Positions 11,157 to 20,638 of a stretch of 64,000 bases of DNA are shown here, one piece after another; within the stretch, counting starts at the first letter, position 1; every line of letters starts with the position of its first letter. The stretch comes from Coffea arabica. Its lineage: Eukaryota; Streptophyta; Magnoliopsida; Gentianales; Rubiaceae. The stretch is taken from NCBI RefSeq assembly GCF_036785885.1, contig NC_092320.1, positions 16,121,557-16,185,556 on the forward strand, written 5' to 3'. A program made the translations under genes and the position numbers. A model generated the notes under the pieces. The model searched no databases and was not told where the DNA came from. It saw only the letters and a list, made by a program, of their open reading frames with translations.

Positions 11157-11320
11157 AGTGTTGATCTAGTAAAGCTAAACGCATATTCTCAAATCATTAT
11201 CAATATAGTGTGCTTCATCACACGGCCTGATTACCGGCCTGATTATTGAGGATATGCATTTACCTTTACTAGATCAACACTATATTGAAGAAATGATTGG
11301 AGGGATATCCTCAAGCCATT
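11157..11320. repeat. Foldback sequence at the breakpoint of the truncated ADSS copy
   Basis: The arm GTTGATCTAGTAAAGCTAAA (from about 11,159) pairs with the reverse complement of 11,244-11,290, which contains CCTTTACTAGATCAACAC. Parts of the left arm also recur directly: TTCTCAAATCATTATCA near 11,187 resembles TCCTCAAGCCATTATCA near 11,308. A short direct repeat CGGCCTGATTA sits in the loop (11,223 and 11,235). The foldback begins where homology to the intact gene ends. Confidence 0.65.
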
Positions 11321-11744
11321 ATCACACTGCAAGTTGGTTTCTTGAATTTGATAGAGGACTTTAGCCCTTCATTTGCCTTTTTTGTCATAGAATTTTGACT
11401 TCCTACTTGCAAATCATCTATACGATCCTTGTATGATGAGGCTAATGAGAGGCAAGTGTCTACACTCAAAATATTTGAAGAAACTTCGAGAAAAGTATTT
11501 CTCAGTGTATAAATTTAAGCAATTAGTAGATTATTGTTGATTGATGTGCGACTTTCAATATTTGGAAATGATGTTACTAACATATCATCTCTTCTTTTTT
11601 TTTTGTGGCACCTTCTGTACAGGAGGGAATGAGGACGGACAATTCCATGACCTTTTAAATTATTGGAGAAATGATTCTCAATTTGCAAATGCTCCACCTA
11701 AAGAGTATAAATAAAATTAGCTTTTGTCCTAAAATGAGTAATCA
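11291..11744. other. Unassigned non-coding stretch between foldback and LINE
   Basis: I see no gene, no match to the intact ADSS introns and no clear element boundary. The short frame at 11,515-11,697 on the minus strand has no recognisable content. Confidence 0.4.
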
Positions 11745-12382
11745 AACTATCATCCAACTATCATCCCTCATGTAGGTGGTACTTTTCTCTCTCTAAGTAG
11801 GGAGCCAACTTCACCTTTAGTAGGTGTTTTTGTCGTTACTTTTTCAAATTCAAATTCAATTTTCCCGTACTTTTCTTACTTCAAACCTTCAAAAAACAAA
11901 TACAATTCAGACAATTGAAGATTTTCTTCCATTTTGATCCACATTAATGGTGATTCAATGGTGCATTCGGTGGAATAATTTCATTATCGTGATTCTGTCG
12001 TCCTGTTCCTGATTGAGTTTTGGCTAAGGATTCTGCGAGCTGAGTTCTCAAGCTGGTTTCGAAGATCTGATGAGCTTATTTCTTGATTTCAGCTCCTAGT
12101 GAGATCGTCTTTCTCTCCAGAGTCTTTCTCCTTTGATCTAAGTTTCTGCGTACAGGTGACTTTCTTCCTTTGTAGTAGTAGTAGTTGCTTGGTGCTGTCT
12201 TTCTAAGTCTCCTTTCTTCTGTTGTGCTGTTTTCGTTTGGCTGTGTTCCTGTCTGTGTGTTTCCTGCGTTTTGGTTGTGTCGCTTCTTTAGCGGTTGTGG
12301 CTTCTGTTTCTGTTTGGTCTGGATACTGGTTTTGTTCGTTTGGTCTGTGTTTCACTGGGGATTTTACTAGTATTGGCTCAGG

Positions 12383-13874
12383 ATGACTGAGGATCTGGAG
12401 GAAATTTTGAGGAAATTTGCTCTGACTGAGGATGAGGCTGGGGGTGTAGAGTTAGATAGTAAGGATCTGGCTCAGGGAGTAGTGGAATGTCAATTGAGCA
12501 TAATCGGAAGGGTGGTGGGAGAGAAGACTGCGAACATTGCTGGTATAAAGAGCTTTGCCAGTAATATGTGGCCATTTGCAAGAAATTTAAGAGTTGTTGA
12601 GATAGGGGTTAATTTGTTCCAGTTTAGCTTTAGTAATAAACAGGACATGGATAGGGTGCTGAGGGGAAGGCCTTGGGTTTATGATAATTTGCCTTTGGTT
12701 ATATTACCCTGGGAAGAGGGGATAGAACTGAACCTTGAAGCCTTTAATAGGACTTGGATTTGGGTCCAATTATGAAACTTACCTATTCATTGGATTACAA
12801 AGGATATTGGTAGGAAAATTGGGGGAGTGTTCTGCTCTGTGAGGGAGGTGATTGTTCCTAATGGTGGTGGGAAGGAGGGTAAACATCTAAAAATCTTGGT
12901 TGAGATGGATTTAACTAAACCTATGCTGAGAGGAACCACGGTAAAGTTGAGGGGCAGTTCTAGATGGATAGAGTTTAAATATGAAAAATGTCCTGATTTT
13001 TGCTACTGTTGTGGGGTCATGGGGCATAATGAGAGGAGTTGCAGGGAAAGAGGGGGGAATATGGATAAGGAGAATCAGTATGGCGCTTGGCTTAGAGCAA
13101 GTAATGCGAGGAGTCCTATTAGGAAACAGTTCTCGTCTGGTAGGGAGGAGGGGAAGGTTAGTGAAGGACCACATTTGGATAAGGAAGGGGGGGACAGGGG
13201 GCAGGAACAACTCTGCCTGCCCTGGAAGCTAGTAGAGGTAAAGGTAGACTCTATAGTCAAAGGGAATGAGGGTAAGGAGAGGGATCTAGGGGTTTTGATG
13301 AAAGATACTGGAGAGGATGGGGGCCAGGGAGTGGTGGTGGAAGTCATTAAGGAAGAAAGTGTGCAGCCTGATCATAGGAAAAAAGGGTGATACTGGTAAG
13401 GGAAAGAGTAAAGTTACTAAGGGACTAAATTTCACTACTGAGGAAAAAATACAGGAGGGTGGCCAGAGGGGGGAGCTGAAGGAGCAGGAACTATTTGATT
13501 CTATATGGATGGATGGCATGGATACTGATTGCAAGGAGAGGAAGGAAGGGGATAAGGGGAGTGATCCTGTGACAGCACAACAGGAGCTGGATGGTAGTAA
13601 GGAGCTAAGAGGGGGTAAATATAAGGGGAATAGGGGGTGGAAGAGGTTGGTTAGGGAGGTAGGTAGAAGAATTCCTCTGGAGGATAAGAATGGGGGGATG
13701 GTCATAGTGCATGAAGGGGGTAAAAGGAAGCTGAGTGAGAGTGGGGACAAGGAAAATATTAATGAACAGGGGGAAGGTCAGAAGAGAGGCAAGACTGTGT
13801 GTAGTATGGCTGGGGTGGACCTAGCATCTGGGGTGGTGGATTCCTACCTTAATGGGGCTCCCAGGTCACTATGA
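12383..13874 (+). pseudogene. LINE ORF1: DUF4283 and CCHC zinc-knuckle protein, broken
   Basis: The frame starts ATG at 12,383. It encodes a DUF4283-type RNA-binding region (LSIIGRVVGEKTANIAGIKS, FQFSFSNKQDMDRVLRGRPW) and then a zinc knuckle CPDFCYCCGVMGHNERSC at about 12,990-13,045. This architecture is typical of the nucleic-acid-binding ORF1 protein of plant L1 elements, which coats the element RNA. TGA at 12,773-12,775 interrupts the conserved WVQL..NLPIHWIT segment. A second break lies near 13,370, where the frame must shift by one base to continue as a Lys/Glu/Gly-rich tail ending TGA at 13,872-13,874. That stop overlaps the ORF2 start in ATGA, which suggests coupled translation in the active ancestor. 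Confidence 0.8.
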
Positions 13875-16800
13875 GAGCTCTGGTGTGGAACTGTCGAGGT
13901 GTTGGGAGCCCCTTGACAGTTCCCCAGATAGAGGAGAGTGTTAAACTCCACTCCCCTGAGTTGATTTTCTTATCAGAAACAAAAAATAAAGAAGAAATTA
14001 TGAATAGGGTAAGACTTAAGCTAAGATATGATAGAATGGTGGTAGTGGATCCTATTGGTATAGCTGGTGGGATGGCTGTTATGTGGAGAAATGATTTGAA
14101 GGTCTGTAAGGTACTTTGTACTGACTTTACCATTGAAGTGTTGCTAGAAAAGACTGGGGCTAGGGACAGGTGGTGGCTGATTTGTTTGTATGCTAGTAGT
14201 GAGGATCTGCTTAGAGAGAAACAGTGGAGGATTATAGAAAATAGGATGAGTATGTGGGGTCAGAATTGGGTGTTGGCAAGTGACATGAATGACATCTTGT
14301 CAAATGAGGAGAAGTGGGGGGGTTGTAGGAGGTCTGAGAGTAGTTTTCAAATTTTTAGGAACTTTGTAATCTCCAATCAGCTTGTTGACATTGGTTTTGA
14401 AGGGATACCATGGACCTGGTCTAATCACTAGGAGGAAGGGAGGGAAGTTAAGGAGCGGTTAGATAGAATTCTTTGCAGTAAACAGTGGAGAAGTGAGAAT
14501 GAGAAGGCTAAGTGCATACATATCCAAAATAATGCTTCTGATCATGTTATGCTGCTGCTGGACACTGAGCCAAAGAATAGGAAATGGCTTAGGAGGTTCT
14601 ATTTTGATAGGAATTGGATCAGTAATAAGGAAGTGGGGGAGATTGTGTCTAAGGAATGGGAAAAACAACATGAGGGATCTAGATTTTTTAAACTGCATCA
14701 AAAAATCAGAAGTTGCAGAATGGCTCTTCTGCACTGGAATAGACATAAGGGTAAGAATGCAAAGAAAGGAATTGTAGAGCTGAAGCAGAAAATCAGTGAG
14801 GCTAATACGGATGGGCAAGCCAATAAAGATGAGAGAGTGAGAGTACTTAAGAAGCAACTGGAAGAGGCCTATAGGAGGGAAGAGGTGTTCTGGCAACAGA
14901 AAGCTAGAGTCAAATGGTTGAAGGAGGGGGATAAGAATACAAAATTTTTCCATGCTAGTGTTACTGAGAGGAGAAAAAGGAATAATATATCTAGTTTACA
15001 ACGAGGAGATGGATCTTGGTGTGACTCTGAGCCAGATATTGAGGAGGAAATCAATGGTTACTTTCAGAAGCTGTTTACTACCAGTAATCCTCAGCAGTTT
15101 GAGCCTGTTCTGAGTGGGATCCCCACAGTGATCACAGACCAAATGAATGCTATGCTAGTTAGACCTGTGACTGAAATGGAAGTCAGAAAAGCTGTGTTTT
15201 CTTTGCAACCCAACAAAGCTCCTGGACCTGATGGCATGACTCCTGTGTTCTTTCAACAGTACTGGAGTGTGCTAAAAAATGATTTAGTCAGTGCCATTGC
15301 TAGTTTCTTCCATTCTGGGCACTTACTAAGAGCTGTCAATGAAACCATCATCACTCTCATTCCTAAAATTGAGTCCCCAGTTTCTGTCTCTCAGTTTAGA
15401 CCCATTAGCCTGTGTAATGTTGTCTATAGGATAATCTCTAAAATTCTGGTCAATAGACTTAAGCCTTTCCTAAAACACTGTGTTAGCCAAAACCAGTCAG
15501 CTTTTATACCAGGAAGACAGATCATTGATAATGTTGTTATTACACACGAATCCATCCATTGTTTGAATAACAGAAGATGTGGCTCAAATGCTTTCATGGC
15601 TTTGAAACTTGATATGGCCAAAGCCTATGATAGAGTGGAGTGGATTTTTGTGTTAAAGGTAATGGAAAAGATGGGTTTTTGTCAAAAGTGGAGAAACTGG
15701 ATTTTAAAGTGTATGTCTTCTGTGGTGTACTCTTTTAATTTGAATGGAGAAAAAAGAGGTTTGGTTACACCTACAAGAGGTATCAGGCAAGGAGATCCCC
15801 TGTCTCCTTACATCTTTTTACTTGTGTCTGAGGGACTGTCAGGATTGTTTAGGAGAGCCATGACTAACCATGACATTTCTGGACTTAAGATTGCTAAGCA
15901 AAGTCCAGCTTTGTCTCACCTCTTTTTTGCAGATGATACCTTGGTATTTTGCAGAGCAAAAAAGGAGGAGGCTGATCATGTGATGAACCTGCTGAAGCTG
16001 TATGGGGAAGCCTCAGGACAAGCCATAAATGCTGAGAAGTCTTCAGTGTTCTTTAGCAAGAATACTGGGAATGCAGTAAAGGGTGAAATACTTAATATCT
16101 TGGGTGGTATGAAAGAAGCTAAGCAAAGTAAGTATTTGGGGTTACCAATGGTTATAAGAAGGCCAAAGCAGCAAGTGTTTAACTACATCAGGGAGAGGGT
16201 CTGCAACAGGCTAGGGGGATGGAAAGAGAGGCTGTTGAGTAATGCAGGTAAGGAGGTGCTTTTAAAATCTGTTATACTAGCTCTTCCTGCTTATGCTATG
16301 AGCTGCTGCAAATTGCCTAAAGGTTTATGTAAGGATATCTGTAAAGAAATGGCAAGATTTTGGTGGGGGGATAGGGAGGGAAACAGGAGAATCCATTGGA
16401 TGGAGTGGAGGAGGATGTCTGAGGTAAAAGGGAAAGGTGGGTTGGGCTTCAGAGATCTCCAGCAATTTAATACTGCTATGCTGGCTAAGCAGCTTTGGAG
16501 GATTTTGACAAGGCCCAACCTGTTAATCAGCAAGATTATCAGGGGAAGGTACTTTAGAGGATCCTCCATTTGGGACATGAGAAGCAATGCAAGGGATTCC
16601 TGGATATGGAAAAGTATCCTGAGTTCTAGGGAGGTGTTAGCAGCAGGGGTTAGGAAAAGAGTGGGAAATGGTCAGCAAATTAGGATATGGAAGGATAGGT
16701 GGTTGCTTGATTTGGAGGATGGGAAAATAAGATCAAAAAAGCCTCTGCAATGTAGTATCCAGAGAGTTCATGAGTTGATCTCTGAGGGAAGGTGGAATAA

Positions 16801-18031
16801 GGACATACTAAGGAATCTGTTTGCGGAAGAGGACTGCCAAAGAATTCTTAATATTCCAATAAGTACTTTTGGGGGAAAGGACAGACTAGTTTGGATGCTG
16901 TCTAAATCAGGAGAGTACACTGTGAAGTCTGGATATGTGGTTGCAAAGGAAATACAGAACAAGGGTAGAAAGGATAGCCTACAGCAGGAAGGCAGCAGCA
17001 GAAACGATACTAATTCAGGGGTGTGGAAGTTTCTATGGGGACTGAACGTTAAGCATAAACTTAAGCATTTTATTTGGAAATGTCTCCAGTGCATATTACC
17101 AGTTAATGAGACAATTAAGAGGAGAATTGGAGAAGGTAATGATAGGTGCTGTGTTTGTGGAGAAGGAACAGAAACATTGGAGCACATGTTCTTTTTCTGT
17201 AAACATGCTGAGCTAATATGGAAAGCTGCCCCAATTAGTTGGGATGGGTTGAAGGACTGCAGGCATAATTTCTGGCTGTGGTGGAATGGTTTGATGGAAG
17301 CAAAGGCTAGGAAGGAAGGTAGGGAGCATATTGAGCTGACTATTAATGTATTATGGCAGATTTGGAAATCCAGGAATAACATACAGTTTAATAGGGAGGG
17401 ACGATATCCTGGTGTAACAGCTAATAAGGCGGTGCAAGAATGGTTAGAGTTTCAGGTAGCAAGTATGGCTTTAAGAGATGAGGTAGTTGTTGGGAGGGGA
17501 ACAGGAGACAGGATGGTTAGATGGCAGCCACCATCGGGGAGTTTCTTATGTTTAAATACTGATGCAGCAATTAGGAAGAATGAAGCTAAGGTAGGATGGG
17601 GAGTTGTTGCTAGATGCAGTAAAGGAATGTTGAGAGGTGCTTGGGCTGGTAGTGAAGGGAGAGAGGGAGTTCCTGCTGTTGAAGAAGCTATGGCAATCCG
17701 GAAGGCTCTGATTTTTGCCAAGAGGAATGGCTGGATGAACATTATCATTCAATCTGACTGCAAAGGAATTATTGATCAGATTAGGGAAGGGAACCTGAAT
17801 GATCACTTAGCAGGAGCTGTCCTTTTTGATATAGAGTTTCTGAGTAAAAGTTTTAGTTCATGTTTCTTCTCTTTTATTAAGAGAGAAGGGAATTCTGTGT
17901 CACATCAGCTGGCAAAATTTGCCTTAAACTTAGTTTCTGAGATAACTTGGTTGGATTCATTTCCAAATTGGCTGAGTAGTATAGCCAAAAATGATGTAGG
18001 GGCCTTTGCTCCAGATTTTGTAATCCTTTGA
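13871..18031 (+). pseudogene. LINE ORF2: endonuclease, reverse transcriptase, RNase H; one in-frame stop
   Basis: ATG at 13,871 opens an apurinic-type endonuclease (MRALVWNCRGVG, LIFLSETKN, SDMNDILSNEEKWGG), cut by TAG at 14,429-14,431 in the conserved WSN..VKERLDR region. The same frame then runs open to 18,031. It holds the reverse transcriptase with NKAPGPDGMTPVFFQQYW, QFRPISLCNVVYRIISKIL, QSAFIPGRQIIDNVV, TRGIRQGDPLSPYIF and the catalytic FADD motif (FFADDTLVF, about 15,925-15,951). A zinc-binding RT-associated domain (HFIWKCLQCILPVNETIKRR, then CCVCGEGTETLEHMFFFC) and a C-terminal RNase H-like domain (LNTDAA, VEEAMAIRKAL, SDCKGII, REGNSVSHQLAKFAL) follow. The enzyme would nick DNA and copy the element RNA at the target. 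With a single stop in about 1,386 codons the copy looks young. Confidence 0.9.
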
Positions 18032-18650
18032 TGAAGTAATGAAAGTTGTTATCGTTTGGGGAAAAAAAAAAACTATCATCCAACTATCAATCTTCCGTTG
18101 ATTATTTATTATGAAGTTTTTTTTTTTAACAATCTTCGGTATTGAAAGGTTCTCTTTACAATTGCAATTGCAACAAATAAGACAATAATTAATTTCATAA
18201 GGATATAAAATGGATATACAATATGTCTCTCAGTTTATTTTTTAAAATATTTTTGAACTCTTAAAATATTTTGAAATAATTTTTTAAAGAATATTTTATC
18301 AACTACCAGTCATTGGAGTTTTTCATTTAAGCTATCTATTTAGAATGTAATAAAAAATTATAGAAATCATTAATAGAAAGGCCTAAATCCTAGTTAACTT
18401 CCTACTTAATCTTCACAATCTGTTAAATTAAATAAGATGATATTAAATAAGAGAAAAAAAAAAAGAAAAAACAACAACTACTATCAAAGTTTTATGAATT
18501 TATCACCAACTAATTATCGGGAAAGAAAATTGTACTACTTACATGAGAGAAAAGTCAATGTCTGCCGGACCAAAGCGAGGCGCCGTGGATATACCATGGC
18601 AGAGCCACTGACACAACGTTGGATTAAAAGTTAAAACACTACATGAAATC

Positions 18651-19158
18651 GTTTTTAAACCCGGACCGAGAAGTGAACTGGAAAACCTTCCAGTTCATGG
18701 TTCGATCGGTTCAATCGATTCGATTTCGGTTCAAAGGTTTAATAGTTTTTTATTCATCTTAGTATTAAAAATTTTGAATATAATTAAAATATTTATTTTA
18801 GAAAATAAATACTTAATAAAAATCGATTTTTTTTTGTCAATACAGGGATATCCCAGTCATTGCCAGATTAATCTCCTGAACTATACAGAGCCCCGCCCAA
18901 GGATGTACAGTAATTTTGCGCGGCAAGATTCGAACTGGTGACCTGCGGGATATTACCGCATGTGATTACTAGCTAAGCTCCCTGCTGATGGCTTAATAAA
19001 AATCGGTTGAACCTTCCGATTTTTACCAGTTTTTACTTGTTCAATCGATTCTTAACCGATTCAATTAATTCTTTGGGTTTTTAATTGAATCGGACCGGAG
19101 GTATGATTGGTTCGTGGTTCAACTGGTCGAATCAGCCGGCCCGGTCCATTTTCAAAAC
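18651..19158. mobile_element. CCGG-rich inverted-repeat element (hAT-like candidate) interrupted by a SINE
   Basis: The left end reads GTTTTTAAACCCGGACCGAG and the reverse complement of the right end reads GTTTTGAAAATGGACCGGGC, an imperfect inverted terminal repeat. Inside are degenerate runs such as GGTTCGATCGGTTCAATCGA. A second member with the same style of ends lies at 61,569-62,150. I could not find a clean target duplication, so assignment to a superfamily is tentative. The SINE at 18,826-18,991 is nested in it. Confidence 0.5.
18826..18991 (-). mobile_element. tRNA-derived SINE, 166 bp, 14-bp target duplication
   Basis: CTTAATAAAAATCG occurs at 18,812-18,825 and again at 18,992-19,005, flanking the insert exactly. 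On the minus strand it begins GCCATCAGCAGGGAGCTTAG, has an A-box-like region (GCTTAGCTAGTAATCAC) and a B-box-like CCAGTTCGAATCTTG, and ends in a short A-run (poly-T at 18,827-18,835 on the plus strand). This is the layout of plant tRNA-derived SINEs: RNA polymerase III promoter at the head, A-tail and target duplication. It interrupts the CCGG-rich element. Confidence 0.82.
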
Positions 19159-19657
19159 ATTCTACATCTTGTCAAATGATAAAGGGAAAAATTGACATAT
19201 AGTGGCAATATGATAATAAAATCCAAAGTTGGGCCACACAATATAACTTGTTATGCACAAAACAATTTCTATCGTAGCATTAATTAATGTAAAATACCAG
19301 TCAAGCCTACCTACTCATGGTGTGCATGAGTGACCATGAGTACTATTCATAAGACCAACTCTCCCTTTTCTTTTTCCAGTGATTTTATACTTTAGAACTA
19401 AAATGTGGCATCTTAAAATTTAGGAACCAAAATAATAATCTAGATATGATTAAATGGTGCAAAGTGGAATTAACCCTGAGGGGTGGCCAGGTTTTGCACA
19501 AGAAATTCTCCATGCACTAATCAGTGGTCACTTTACAATACTGCTATATTGTATGTATTTCAGCATTATCGGTCGTTAGATTTGGATTATGCTCAATTAA
19601 ACTTAAGGTACTGCGACATTGTGATCGATGGAGAAGCCACGAGTTTTACGATGATTT

Positions 19658-20638
19658 GATGTGCAATCCGTGCCTGGTGATTACGGCTTTCCGCTGGAGG
19701 ATCGATCAGGACGGCTTCCCATTCCTTCTTGCGGCACAGTCCCCGTAGTTGACCTCCAAAAGGCAATTACAAGTCCAGAAAAATTGGGCATAGTCCAATA
19801 AATTGTAGAAGCTGGTCAAGAATATGGATTTTTCCAGGTGATCAACCATGGAGTATCTGAAGATGTGGCGAGGGAAACGAGTACGGTGTTTAAGGAATTT
19901 TTCAACATGTCTGCAGAAGACAAGAAGGGTTCTAGTGCATCTGATGGAGATTTAAGTTGGACAGCTCTAATTTTGCAAAAGATGGTATTCATCTGTGGAG
20001 GGATAATGTTAAACTTTCTTGTCTCCCTGGCCCTGGAGGAATGCATGCAAAGTTGGCCTCCAAAACCAAGCCGGTATGGAGACGTGGTTGCAACATACGT
20101 AGTAGAAATGAGTGGAAGAATTCTGGAGCTAATATGTGAAGGATTGGGGCTGGAAGCTGGGTACTTGGAAGAGTTGAGCAAAGTTCAATCGGTGGTAGGC
20201 AACTATTATCCACCGTGCCCGGACCGAAGCTTGACCTTGGGACTGTTAAAGCATTGCGATCCCAGCCTAATAACCATCCTCCTTCAGGAAGGAAATGCAT
20301 GTGGACTTCAAGTTCTGCATTATGGAAAGTGGAAGTGGATAGGGGTCGCCCCTCTTCCTAATGCCCTTGTTATCAACATCGGTAACGAGCTAGAGATTAT
20401 CAGTAATGGGAAGCTCAAGAACGCACAACATCGAGCGGTGACAGATTCATATGAAGCCAGAACAAGCATTGCCACCTCCATCAATCCTTCTCACAACTCC
20501 ATTGTAGAACCAGCAAAAGTTTTGGTTGATGAGTTTCATCCTGCTCGCTATACTCCCACTTGGTACAAGGACTTCGTTCAGACGTCCAAAGTTGCTTCCA
20601 CTGAAGCAACAAAACCACCTTCGCCCCTTGATTCTTAA
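19658..20638 (+). pseudogene. 2-oxoglutarate/Fe(II)-dependent dioxygenase (DOXC type), broken
   Basis: The N-terminal part reads VQSVPGDYGFPLED..IPSCGTVPVVDL, then IVEAGQEYGFFQVINHGVSE, the standard opening of plant soluble dioxygenases such as DMR6-like or hyoscyamine 6-hydroxylase-like proteins. The C-terminal part keeps the iron ligands (HCD in LLKHCDPSLITILLQ, and His in NAQHRAV) and the 2-oxoglutarate-binding Arg-Thr-Ser (ARTSIA). It ends TAA at 20,636-20,638. Disabling features: no start codon in frame (TGA just upstream), TAA at 19,799-19,801, and a segment (about 19,955-20,030) encoded one frame over (SSNFAKDGIHLWRDNVKLSC) before the frame returns at LEECMQSWPPKPSRY. That means two compensating indels. 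No intron is apparent where the family often has them. The substrate cannot be told. Confidence 0.78.

Larger units (their letters stand above)
11764..18070 (+). mobile_element. L1-type LINE retrotransposon, about 6.3 kb, full length by structure
   Basis: The 19-bp direct repeat AACTATCATCCAACTATCA flanks it at 11,745-11,763 and 18,071-18,089, perfect in both copies. The 3' end is a short poly-A run after GTTTGGGG. It has a roughly 620-bp 5' UTR, ORF1 (12,383-13,874) and ORF2 (13,871-18,031), then about 40 bp of 3' UTR. The gene order DUF4283/zinc knuckle, endonuclease, reverse transcriptase, zinc-binding RT-associated domain and RNase H is that of plant L1 elements. A perfect target duplication and few disabling changes suggest a fairly recent insertion into the left duplicated block's flank. 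Confidence 0.93.
18090..19657. other. Intergenic stretch between LINE and dioxygenase remnant
   Basis: Apart from the CCGG-rich element and its SINE I see no gene. The rest is AT-rich. The short frame at 18,437-18,634 has no recognisable content. Confidence 0.5.

Noticed and set aside
12911..13750. Minus-strand frames opposite LINE ORF1
   Set aside because: They are Ser/Pro/Leu-rich reverse images of the purine-rich LINE ORF1 strand, not genes.
16291..17806. Long minus-strand frames within LINE ORF2
   Set aside because: They mirror the coding strand of the reverse transcriptase and RNase H, with no domain of their own.
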